64,000 nt of DNA from Erwinia phyllosphaerae (lineage in GTDB: Bacteria; Pseudomonadota; Gammaproteobacteria; Enterobacterales; Enterobacteriaceae). Numbering within the stretch: position 1 is the first letter of the stretch; the number at the start of each line of letters is the position of its first letter. The DNA lies in assembly GCF_019132875.1 (NCBI RefSeq), contig NZ_JAHSPF010000003.1:62001-126000 (forward strand), read 5' to 3'. Below the pieces are notes generated by a model. It saw only the letters and a program-made list of their open reading frames with translations. It searched no databases and was not told the DNA's origin. The position numbers and the translations under genes are program-made. Shown piece by piece: positions 56,910 to 64,000 of this stretch.

Positions 56910-58046
56910 TTAATTAACTTTCACTACTCCCCATTCTTTTCCTCTATCATCATTATATTTATCCGTCATTTTTTGTGATTTATGACCCAGCAGTTTTTGC
57001 GTCTCCAGCCCTTGCTCCCGATACAGGCGTTCGGACAAAGAACGTTGCTCATGAAACGTCGGGGCTGTGCCTTCCGGCCATGTTATACCGCAACGATTTC
57101 TAGCTTTTTTAAAAGTTGTCGTAATAGAATTTGCAGATACCTTATCTCCCCGCACGGCTTGTGATGTTGTGTGCCAGAAATGAACCAAGTATTTACTCAA
57201 AACAGCATCACGGCATCTGGCTACAACATCTCGTAATGACATATTTATTGCCGTACAGGTCAGATCCAGCGGAATAGCCAGACGTGAACCGGTTTTCTCC
57301 TGGGTAACGTGCAGCATATCATCCCAGATATCCGAAAACTTCATATTAGAAATGTCACCTATCCGCTGGCCGGTCACTAAAGCCAATAGCATTGCGCACT
57401 GGAGGTAGGGCGGATGTTGTTCAGCGGCGGCATAAATGGTTTTCCACTCATTGAGCGACAAGCGCTGGCGTGTCACTCTGTTTCGGGGCTGTTTTGTTGC
57501 CTGTGCCGGGTTGTAGCCTGGCGGTACATGTCCGGCGTGTTGCGCCTCTTTGAAAACGTCAATGATAGCCATCCTGACGACCTGAGCCATACGGTTATGC
57601 CCCTGTGCTTTCACCATATCAATGATTTCTGCCACTTCCAGCGCAGTAACATCTTTCAGATAAAACATCCCTGAATGTTGGCGCAATAATTCGACAGGCT
57701 TCTTCTTTTGCTTAACTGAGTTGATTTTTATTTCGCCTGATTCAAGCCGTTCTTGCTGGATTTCAAGGTAACGATCCAGCCAAGTTGTGACGGTGATAAA
57801 CTCTCTTGATTCCCGCATTCTGGCAATTTTCTCGTTAACGCTGAGGATCTGACGTGTACGCTGTTCAGCGATAATGTCGTTTGCTTCACTGGCAACCTGT
57901 TTAGCTTCTGCTGCATTAGTACCGAGGCTGTGAAATTTACCAGTGACAGGGTGCTTATATTGCCAATAAACCTTACCTGTGCGCTTATCGAGTTTTGCAT
58001 AGAGATTGGGAATCGTTATGTTATGCGTTCTTGGTCTGGCTGCCAT
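56910..58046 (-). CDS. int: Tyrosine-type phage integrase
   Basis: A 378-residue lambda-family integrase. The N-terminal arm-binding region contains YAKLDKRTGKVYWQYKHP; a core-binding region follows at about 80-180. Catalytic residues are Arg in ALVTGQRIGD, Lys in TQEKTGSRL, His332-x-x-Arg335 in FHEQRSL, His355 in LLGHKSQ and Tyr364 in DKYNDDRG. ATG 58046 with AAGGA is preferred over a TTG two codons before. It points to icd and overlaps the xis gene by 26 bp. Confidence 0.93.
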   Translation of the reverse strand: MAARPRTHNITIPNLYAKLDKRTGKVYWQYKHPVTGKFHSLGTNAAEAKQVASEANDIIAEQRTRQILSVNEKIARMRESREFITVTTWLDRYLEIQQERLESGEIKINSVKQKKKPVELLRQHSGMFYLKDVTALEVAEIIDMVKAQGHNRMAQVVRMAIIDVFKEAQHAGHVPPGYNPAQATKQPRNRVTRQRLSLNEWKTIYAAAEQHPPYLQCAMLLALVTGQRIGDISNMKFSDIWDDMLHVTQEKTGSRLAIPLDLTCTAINMSLRDVVARCRDAVLSKYLVHFWHTTSQAVRGDKVSANSITTTFKKARNRCGITWPEGTAPTFHEQRSLSERLYREQGLETQKLLGHKSQKMTDKYNDDRGKEWGVVKVN

Positions 58047-58272
58047 CTTCAATAATCCTTTTTAATAATGGGCTGGCATTCGGGGATAATCTGGGTGTAG
58101 CCAGCATACCGGTAAATCTGGCTTCCCGATCAATCATCCACCGTCTGCCTACTTTTACTGCTGGTGGAACCATCATTTTGCTTTTTGCGTATAAATTTAA
58201 GGTGCGTGGGCTTGGCGCTTGCTCACCAAATTCTTCTTTTGCCCACGCATCTAAACTTACCATTCTGGCCAT
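58021..58272 (-). CDS. xis: Excisionase
   Basis: An 83-residue basic protein with a MerR/Xis-like winged helix: MVSLDAWAKEEFG, APSPRTLNLYAKSK and VGRRWMIDREARF. Xis proteins bend attachment-site DNA and direct the integrase to excision. The overlap with the integrase start is typical and ties expression of the two. Size and position are standard for lambdoid prophages at icd. Confidence 0.85.
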   Translation of the reverse strand: MARMVSLDAWAKEEFGEQAPSPRTLNLYAKSKMMVPPAVKVGRRWMIDREARFTGMLATPRLSPNASPLLKRIIEDGSQTKNA

Positions 58273-58319
58273 ATTTACCTCACAGCCAGGTTAAACCCTG
58301 GACAGAAATATTTAAAAAA

Positions 58320-58562
58320 TTATCTTTTTGGCGCTGGTGGCCGGATATAGAGCGCCGTACCCGCAGGCAAAGACCGGTACAGCGATGGACTGCATACCGG
58401 TTTATCGCCGGGAAATAGCGGCTCGTCTGCAATAACTTCGCCAACCGGTTTAACAGCCAGCATGTTCAGTACGATTTGCGCCAGCGCGGTGACGTCGCCG
58501 GGCTTTGCACTATCTGTTTTTTTCATGCGCTCCAGTTCGTCGCGCGAAAATTTAAAATTCAT
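58320..58562 (-). CDS. Small phage early protein, unknown
   Basis: An 80-residue protein. The N-terminal half is charged and helical (FSRDELERMKK). The C-terminal part, GDKPVCSPSLYRSLPAGTALYIRPP, matches a short module common to many small lambdoid early-region proteins. The function is unknown. It overlaps the next upstream gene by 4 bp (ATGA), so they are translated together. Confidence 0.65.
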   Translation of the reverse strand: MNFKFSRDELERMKKTDSAKPGDVTALAQIVLNMLAVKPVGEVIADEPLFPGDKPVCSPSLYRSLPAGTALYIRPPAPKR

Positions 58563-58771
58563 GAATAATAACCTTCTTTAATTAATTCAGGCAGCGAAAC
58601 ACCAAGCGCTTCTGCGTAGCGTTCACATGTAGAAACTGACGGCTGCCCTCGCAGTATCGTCTTGTGTACTGTCCCGTGAGAAATGTTTAGAGCAGCCGCT
58701 AATTGCGTTTGTTTAATACGCTTGCGTCGCATCAATTTCAGGACGGCCAGACTGAACGAAAATTTATTCAC
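58559..58771 (-). CDS. Small XRE-type helix-turn-helix phage protein
   Basis: A 70-residue protein that is nearly all one HTH_XRE domain (RIKQTQLAAALNISHGTVHKTI then a C-terminal helix). It is a likely DNA-binding regulator. It is not adjacent to a divergent Cro-like partner, so I would not call it the phage repressor. It overlaps neighbours on both sides by 4-8 bp. Confidence 0.7.
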   Translation of the reverse strand: MNKFSFSLAVLKLMRRKRIKQTQLAAALNISHGTVHKTILRGQPSVSTCERYAEALGVSLPELIKEGYYS

Positions 58772-58994
58772 CGCCTTTCTCCACTGGACGAAAACGCTGA
58801 GCGTGGTCGTATTCTTGCTGACATGTAATTGTCCAAAGTTCTCCGGCTTTTATAACGGAAGCGAAAAAAGCCAGGCATTTGCTTTTTGCTAAGTTTTCAG
58901 CCGCCAGCGCTTTTATCAGCGCTGTCAGTTCATTTACTTGCGCTTCCAGCGCTTCAACTTTTTCCGGCCATGTCGTTTGGGATTTATCAGTCAT
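58764..58994 (-). CDS. Small phage early protein with coiled coil, unknown
   Basis: A 76-residue protein. The segment KVEALEAQVNELTALIKALA forms a clear heptad coiled coil at about 11-35, followed by EYDHAQRFRPVEKGGE. It resembles small Ead/Ea22-type early-region proteins of lambdoid phages, which have no known function. It overlaps both neighbours by 8 bp. Confidence 0.65.
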   Translation of the reverse strand: MTDKSQTTWPEKVEALEAQVNELTALIKALAAENLAKSKCLAFFASVIKAGELWTITCQQEYDHAQRFRPVEKGGE

Positions 58995-59463
58995 GGTTTC
59001 TATCCTTCAAAAAAATTATCCAGTGGGTCTTGTCACTTTTGCCGGTGCGCTGCCAGACCGTCGGTTTTTGGTCTGTCAGCGTCAGGATTTGGCTCGCCGG
59101 GATCTGCGTCTCGTTCCATTTAAAAATCAGCGTCCCATGCGGCCGCAACACGCGGAATGCTTCTGTGAACCCGGCACGGATATCATCACGCCAGGTTTCT
59201 TTATTCAGCACGCCGTACTTTTTACGCATCCAGCTGCGTTCGCCGGCGCGGATTAAATGCGGTGGATCGAACACGACCTGGGAAAAACTGCAGTCTGCAA
59301 ACGGCAGGGCGCGAAAATCGGCGAGCACATCCGGGCTGATGTGCAGCGCACGGCTATCACACAGAACATGCGTTTCAGCGCGGATATCTGCAAACACGGC
59401 ACGCGGATCGCTTTTATCGATCCAGAACATCCGGCTACCGCATGCCATATCGAGTATTTGCAT
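58987..59463 (-). CDS. Phage class I SAM-dependent methyltransferase
   Basis: A 158-residue protein with a Rossmann methyltransferase core. MQILDMACGSRMFW is a motif-I-like start (the usual DxGxGxG is replaced by DMACGSR), and the active-site region reads VVFDPPHLIRAG (a DPPH motif). RPHGTLIFKWNE is the late strand. The DPPH motif fits N6-adenine or N4-cytosine DNA methylases, but the target is unknown. It lies 2 bp after recT and may protect phage DNA. Confidence 0.75.
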   Translation of the reverse strand: MQILDMACGSRMFWIDKSDPRAVFADIRAETHVLCDSRALHISPDVLADFRALPFADCSFSQVVFDPPHLIRAGERSWMRKKYGVLNKETWRDDIRAGFTEAFRVLRPHGTLIFKWNETQIPASQILTLTDQKPTVWQRTGKSDKTHWIIFLKDRNHD

Positions 59464-59465
59464 GC

Positions 59466-60590
59466 TTACACTCCGTATTCCGCGCGCATGTCGTTCGCTG
59501 CGACAGAAAACCGTTGAAATTCGGCGGAATCGAGATGGCGTTTTGATTTATTAATCAGCGTTATCAGAGCCTTTAAATGCGCTGCCGCGTCAGGTGAATT
59601 TGGTGACAGTTCATCGAATTTCGCATTGATTTCTGCCATCGCGTTCAGGCGGTAAAAGCGCTGAACAGCTTTATTTTTCAGCTCTGTGTACAGTGAGATG
59701 CCCAGCTCGTCTTTTTTATCCTCAATCTGCTTGCGCAATTCTGTAGCGCGTTCCGGCGTGTCGGCTTTCTGAATACCTTCGCGTAGCTGCTGTGCTATTT
59801 CAGGCTCTGCCGACTGCGCGGCAGGTTCTGGCGCTGCAGCGGCCGTCGGTGTTTCGCTGGTAGATTTTGTCGGTACCGGCTCTGCTGGCGGCGCTGCGCT
59901 GGCCAGTTCGCTGAGAACTACGCGATCGGCTGCTGGCGTGATGTCTTTCTCAACGCGCGGGCCTAATTCATCGTCGGAATAGACACCTAAAATGACGTCC
60001 GGACAGTACAGGCGAGCCCATCGCTTAACGGCCAGGTATGCCAGCTGCTGGCGGGGATCACTTGCCCACAGCGTAGAATTTCGCACCTGTGCCTGGCTGA
60101 GATAAAGCGTTAATTCGCGAGGTGTATCCTCCCCGCGCAGTGTCGCCCAAACTTTAACGCCTACGCCTTTTTCGTCTGCCAGGCTCCAGCCGGGGGCAAT
60201 ATATTTGTTGCCCTTCGACGAAGTTTTTTCGACGAATTTGCCGATCACGTTTTCCCACAACCCAAACCAGTCGTAATGGAGCCTGTCTTTTGTCGGTGCC
60301 ATAGTAGTTATAACGGCGTTAACCAGTTGGGCTTCGTAGCCCAGCGTGCCGCTGACGATATGTGTTTTCTGCGCGACTGCAAACGGATCCATACCCCAGC
60401 GGGCCGCCTGCATAGCCGTGGCCATGCAAGTTTCAGGTTTGCCACGGTAATGCGCTGGCACCATTTCCCCGCTGTTGGCCATGACATTTGCCAGCACCTG
60501 CAGCCGGTTGAATAAATCGCCATTCGTCAGGATTGAAACGTTATCGATCGTGCGCACGGCATTATTGCCGGCGGTCGTAATTTCGTTCAT
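59466..60590 (-). CDS. recT: RecT-family single-strand annealing recombinase
   Basis: A 374-residue protein. Residues 1-220 are a RecT-type annealing core (AMQAARWGMDPFAVAQKTH, GYEAQLVNAVI, DPRQQLAYLAVKRWARLY). This is followed by an Ala/Pro-rich linker (about 230-270) and a helical C-terminal domain. It differs from E. coli Rac RecT, being a related branch, and is longer by about 100 residues. It binds and anneals complementary strands in phage recombination. ATG 60590 overlaps the recE stop by 4 bp, so the pair is coupled. Confidence 0.83.
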   Translation of the reverse strand: MNEITTAGNNAVRTIDNVSILTNGDLFNRLQVLANVMANSGEMVPAHYRGKPETCMATAMQAARWGMDPFAVAQKTHIVSGTLGYEAQLVNAVITTMAPTKDRLHYDWFGLWENVIGKFVEKTSSKGNKYIAPGWSLADEKGVGVKVWATLRGEDTPRELTLYLSQAQVRNSTLWASDPRQQLAYLAVKRWARLYCPDVILGVYSDDELGPRVEKDITPAADRVVLSELASAAPPAEPVPTKSTSETPTAAAAPEPAAQSAEPEIAQQLREGIQKADTPERATELRKQIEDKKDELGISLYTELKNKAVQRFYRLNAMAEINAKFDELSPNSPDAAAHLKALITLINKSKRHLDSAEFQRFSVAANDMRAEYGV

Positions 60591-63445
60591 GCTGCCTCCA
60601 TTTCTTTCTGCAGCCATTCCAGCCGGCGCAGGTCGTAATCGTTGAGATCGTCGGTGTAGTCGTCAGTGATTGGCGCTGGCCAGTAGCCAGTTGTCATGGC
60701 GTTATCGATATCGCGCAGCGTTTTTTTGTATTCGAGACGGCCCAGCTGCAGCAGATCTGGAGAGGCTTCCACAATGGCAACCCAGCAGTAATTTTCGTCG
60801 CTGTTAATGAAAATCCAGTAGAACTGGTCGAACCCGGCGACGTCGGAATACATCGCGGCGCTGAGGTGGTAATCACGGCCCGTAATCTCGCGGTGAAGCC
60901 GCGCCTTTACCTGGTCCGCTTTAACGCCCCACATGCTGATAGTCTTCAGGTCCAGGCCGAGACGGCGGCCGCCGGTGGTGATTTCGATATCAGGCCGCAC
61001 GCGGACTTCCAGCCCGGTGTCTTCGTCGATGCCGAAATAACTGACCTCCGATTCCCTATGTGGATGATTGAGCAGCGGCCCGATTGTCGGGTGCGCCAGC
61101 AGCGCAGCCTGTAGCGCTTTCGCATGCTTCATCTGCTTCTGTGTAACCGGAATACGGCCGTCATCGCATTCTTTCCATGATGCGATTAGCTCGTCGGCAA
61201 ATACGGCATCCGGACGGATTTTTTTCACGATGGTCGTTAGCTCTTCTTTGCTGCCAGACGTGTTAACTGGCTGCGGCCGCTGGCGTTCGGCTGCAACGAT
61301 CTGCGGCTCAATGGTTTCCAGCACGCTTAGCAATTCGTCGCGGCTGCCTGCCGTTTTCAGCGCTGCCGGCAACGTGGCGTTGTATTGCTTAATGGCCGCT
61401 TTCATAGCCGTAACAGTATGTTTTTGGTCTGCCGGTATGGTCTGGAATCCAGGCGGCAACATGCCGTATAACATGCCGGTTTCAGTCGCATCGCAGCCCA
61501 GCGTGTAGGGCTTTTTCTGTCCGGCGTTATACGCATCGATCCGGGTTTTTATATCGTCGATGCTCAGTCCCGGCTGTAGCGCGGCGTTGTACGCCTCGAT
61601 CGCCTTTTTCATGCTTGCTGCAGTGGTAAACGCGCCGTCCGGGATTACTGGCTCAATATTGAATTCGCTGGCGAGTTTTTGCGGCTGCAATGCCAGTGTA
61701 TGCACCAGATTGCCAAAATTCAGCGTGCTGGTGGCTTCGCGCGGAATGGTTTTCGCAACGTGGCGGCAGTGATACCAGAGCAGGCTTACACGCGCATCTT
61801 TCAACATTGTGCTGCTGATGCCGTTCGCGCCGTGATAAGCCGCGTTCGCCAGGTCTGGATAGCGGCCCGGTTCGAAATATGCCGGTTCTGGTTCGTCGGG
61901 AGCTGTATCTGGTTCGACATAGGCCGCTTCTGGTTCTATTGCAGCGCTGGCGAGTGGTGAGCTGGCAAACAGCGCGGAAACGTCATATTTGCCGTCGCCC
62001 AGTGGCGTAAATGCTTCCGGTGCGGTGGCGGCCATTTCCTGTTTTTCACCTTCATTTGAGGCATTTTTTACCGGAAGCGGATCTGCCAGCGTTTCCTGGA
62101 ATGCAGCTGGCTGGCCTGCTGGGTTTTCAGCTGATTCAGCCTGCTGCGCAGTGTTTGCCAATACGCTATCCGCGTCTTGATGTTCCTGTCCTTTCTCATT
62201 TTCATTGTGCGTTCCTTCAGCTGGCAGCGCGGCGCATTGCTGTATGCCGCAAGCGGCAGCAACGGTTTCGGCGGTAGGGTAAGCGTGGTCTGATTCCGTC
62301 AGATTTCTGTTGATGTACTCGCGCAGCGCAACTGGATTTTGGTGAATATCGTCCGGCGCGCATTTGACGAGCGCGATAATTGCGGCGCGGGAATAGTCGA
62401 GGATGCCAGCGGAGCTGCGCAGAGCGTCGAACCATGCCGGAAACGGCCTCTCTTTGAGCTTCACGATATCGCGGGCGCGATTAATGACGCCGCCGCGCAG
62501 GTTATATATATCGAAATCCATCGCGCGGCCAACGAGGCCGATCGCGACTTCCAGCGCCAGCGTGTCGAAATCGTGTTTGAAATCCTCGCCGCGATCCGTG
62601 ACATTACCGCCGCCTGCGTTCGTGCCGCTGGGCGTGCGATGTTCGATAACCGGTTTGTTATAACGTTTGACCCATTTTTCTACGACGTCAGCGCGGATTT
62701 TATCGCGGCCAGCACCCGCGCCAGTAGCGTCGTTGTGAGCAGCGAGCCATTCCTCAACGAACTTCAGCAGCAGACCGACGCCAGGCGCTTTACCGTCAAC
62801 TGGCCAGATTGATTTCACGGCTGCGACGAGCATAAAAATGGTTTCAGGAAAAACGTGTTGCAGCTGGCGCACAGACGAACTGTTTACGGCCAGCAGCAGG
62901 TTTTGCGCGTAGGTTGCGTCAGTGTCATGCTGCAGGTGCGTTATTTCCCTACACTGCAGACGAGTTAATTCGCTGAAACTCTCATAGAGCCACGCGCCCA
63001 GCGTGCGCTGCAGCAGCGAGGCTTTTTCAGCGGTGCAGATTACATCGTTGTCAGATTCGGTTGCCGCTGGCGCTACTGGTTCCTGCACTGTTAGCGCTGC
63101 AACGTTGGCCGGTTCTGCTGGTTCACCTGCAGCTGGCGCGGTCGCGTTGATTTTGACAGTTTCCGCCGGGGCAGCTTTCAATTGCCACGTTGAGCCGTTC
63201 AATTCGTAGCGATCGCACCAGACTGCATCGAAAATGTTTTCTGGCGGCAGGTCGTCAAAAACAGGAAAGTCAGTGCGCATGGGTTTAAAATAATGAGCGC
63301 TGTCATAACCTGCTTCATCCAGCAAATAATTAATTTTATTTATAGCCGCTTTATCGTCTTTGGCTTCAAAATGAATAAAGAGGCTTTTTTTATCAAACTT
63401 TTGTTTCGCTTTGAGAAAATAAGAGTAAACGGACATTTTATTCAT
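60587..63445 (-). CDS. recE: RecE-type exodeoxyribonuclease VIII
   Basis: A 952-residue protein related to E. coli Rac RecE (866). The N-terminal part (YFKPMRTDFPVFDDLPPE, GTNAGGGNVTDRGEDF, MDFDIYNL) follows RecE. A long Ala/Glu-rich linker leads to a PD-(D/E)xK nuclease with VRPDIEI and LGLDLKT (catalytic Asp832 and Lys834). A region at 61205-61640 holds repeated MKKAIEAYNAAL and GSRDELLSVLE/GSKEELTTIVK motifs, not in Rac RecE. It digests dsDNA 5'-3' to give 3' tails for RecT. ATG 63445 follows AGGTGGGG; Met at 63436 is an alternative. Confidence 0.87.
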   Translation of the reverse strand: MNKMSVYSYFLKAKQKFDKKSLFIHFEAKDDKAAINKINYLLDEAGYDSAHYFKPMRTDFPVFDDLPPENIFDAVWCDRYELNGSTWQLKAAPAETVKINATAPAAGEPAEPANVAALTVQEPVAPAATESDNDVICTAEKASLLQRTLGAWLYESFSELTRLQCREITHLQHDTDATYAQNLLLAVNSSSVRQLQHVFPETIFMLVAAVKSIWPVDGKAPGVGLLLKFVEEWLAAHNDATGAGAGRDKIRADVVEKWVKRYNKPVIEHRTPSGTNAGGGNVTDRGEDFKHDFDTLALEVAIGLVGRAMDFDIYNLRGGVINRARDIVKLKERPFPAWFDALRSSAGILDYSRAAIIALVKCAPDDIHQNPVALREYINRNLTESDHAYPTAETVAAACGIQQCAALPAEGTHNENEKGQEHQDADSVLANTAQQAESAENPAGQPAAFQETLADPLPVKNASNEGEKQEMAATAPEAFTPLGDGKYDVSALFASSPLASAAIEPEAAYVEPDTAPDEPEPAYFEPGRYPDLANAAYHGANGISSTMLKDARVSLLWYHCRHVAKTIPREATSTLNFGNLVHTLALQPQKLASEFNIEPVIPDGAFTTAASMKKAIEAYNAALQPGLSIDDIKTRIDAYNAGQKKPYTLGCDATETGMLYGMLPPGFQTIPADQKHTVTAMKAAIKQYNATLPAALKTAGSRDELLSVLETIEPQIVAAERQRPQPVNTSGSKEELTTIVKKIRPDAVFADELIASWKECDDGRIPVTQKQMKHAKALQAALLAHPTIGPLLNHPHRESEVSYFGIDEDTGLEVRVRPDIEITTGGRRLGLDLKTISMWGVKADQVKARLHREITGRDYHLSAAMYSDVAGFDQFYWIFINSDENYCWVAIVEASPDLLQLGRLEYKKTLRDIDNAMTTGYWPAPITDDYTDDLNDYDLRRLEWLQKEMEAA

Positions 63446-63596
63446 CCCCACCTAAAGCTCTGAAGATGGCATCGGCAATATCTTTGCCGTCTTGATTTCC
63501 TTCTGCCAGCTCGTCGCACATATCGATGAAATTAACGTATTCGCTATCGAGGAAGGCGTTCAATATTTTTGCTTGTTCTGCGGTAAGTTCGAACAT
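63438..63596 (-). CDS. Small acidic phage protein upstream of recE
   Basis: A 52-residue protein, MFELTAEQAKILNAFLDSEY continuing through MCDELAEGNQDG to ALGGDE. It is very acidic and helical, and it is preceded by a good ribosome site (GAAGGA). It overlaps the recE start by 8 bp, which supports translation. The family is not recognised. Confidence 0.65.
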   Translation of the reverse strand: MFELTAEQAKILNAFLDSEYVNFIDMCDELAEGNQDGKDIADAIFRALGGDE

Positions 63597-63646
63597 GATT
63601 TCTATTCCTTCAGAGTTTACCGACCGCCGGAGCGGCCGGGCGGTAA

Positions 63647-63946
63647 TTAATGACGGGTTTCAGGTTTTCCCAGCATGTCTTTGATGAAATCTTTTATCGT
63701 ATTCGCATTTATCTCAAATGAGGCGAATATTTCTTTTTCAAATTCAGCACCTTTTACGGAATCCTTAGATAAATCAGCGTAGTTAGCAAAGAGCGCCCTC
63801 GCGGCGCACAAATGGCAGTCCACCTCGGGCAATTCGCCGAGAGCTGTAAATGGTGTAATAATTTTTTCTTCGCTAGTTACGTTTGTTGCTACATAACCAA
63901 TGATTTTATCATCAATGTAAATAGCAGCGACTTTCCTGTCTGTCAT
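63647..63946 (-). CDS. Phage protein of unknown function, start uncertain
   Basis: From the ATG at 63946 this gives 99 residues, MTDRKVAAIYIDDKIIGYVA onward, ending GKPETRH. The frame stays open to the window edge (a TTG lies at 63988), and no clear ribosome site precedes the ATG, so the protein may be longer and the start may lie outside. A CHLC pair at about residue 58 is notable. I do not recognise the family. It is in the same direction as recE. Confidence 0.55.
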   Translation of the reverse strand: MTDRKVAAIYIDDKIIGYVATNVTSEEKIITPFTALGELPEVDCHLCAARALFANYADLSKDSVKGAEFEKEIFASFEINANTIKDFIKDMLGKPETRH

Positions 63947-64000
63947 TTCTATAAAGGTGACGGGATTGAATTCAATTAATAAAGCCAAACTTGATTTTTT

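Larger units (their letters stand above)
55737..64000. mobile_element. Prophage, left end, integrated at the 3' end of icd
   Basis: From just after icd to the window edge the genes are phage-type: a tyrosine integrase and an excisionase that overlap, several short overlapping early genes, a methyltransferase, RecT and RecE. The integrase points toward icd, as in lambdoid phages at this site. The left junction is taken as the icd end. The right junction, the late genes and any repressor lie outside, so whether the phage is intact is unknown. Confidence 0.88.

Overview
The window is a chromosomal segment of a member of the Enterobacterales. Its core genes match the Escherichia coli fabG-icd region (about 24-26 min) in order, length and sequence, while several accessory insertions and one missing block differ from E. 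coli. I infer an Erwiniaceae-type genus (Pantoea, Erwinia or Mixta), but no rRNA or other marker here fixes it.

Layout. 1-11.85 kb: fatty acid and cell-envelope core (fabG end, acpP, fabF, pabC, mltG, tmk, holB, ycfH, ptsG, hinT, ycfL, lpoB, thiK, nagZ, ycfP), all on the + strand. 11.85-14.1 kb: an insertion between ycfP and ndh, made of an array of seven 28-bp tandem repeats and a carbonic anhydrase plus SulP anion transporter pair. 14.6-16.8 kb: ndh and ycfJ. 16.9-34.1 kb: an accessory block lying where E. coli has only a few genes between ycfJ and mfd. It holds an Ail/Lom-type outer-membrane barrel, yajD, a run of small-molecule detoxification genes (esterase-like hydrolase, Old Yellow Enzyme, crotonase, two glutathione transferases, SDR, DMT exporter, three LysR regulators), a truncated ComB-like remnant, a MesX-MesD folate-independent methionine synthase pair, a PanE-like reductase, a PAS-GGDEF protein and an orphan GvpU-like protein. 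34.1-43.1 kb: mfd, lolCDE, nagK, cobB. 43.2-45.0 kb: a divergent BenE-family transporter and XRE-cupin regulator pair (ydcO/sutR type) occupies the place of the E. coli potABCD block. 45.1-55.7 kb: pepT, roxA, phoQP, purB, hflD, mnmA, nudJ, rluE, icd.

55.7-64 kb: the left end of a prophage integrated at the 3' end of icd, the site used by e14 and phage 21. It reads, from the icd junction, a candidate att/arm-site region, an unusual + strand cargo gene with a predicted proteasome-like (Ntn) fold, and then, all on the - strand, integrase, excisionase, small early genes, a methyltransferase, RecT, a large RecE-type exonuclease and two small genes up to the window edge. The right end of the prophage lies outside the window.

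The most interesting items are the proteasome-fold cargo gene with a strong internal ribosome binding site, the 28-bp repeat array, two independent tandem duplications at the 3' ends of genes (61 bp in a glutathione transferase gene, 39 bp at roxA), and the MesX-MesD pair. I saw no rRNA, tRNA, CRISPR array or insertion sequence. All family assignments rest on reading the sequence and on remembered homologues; no database search was run.
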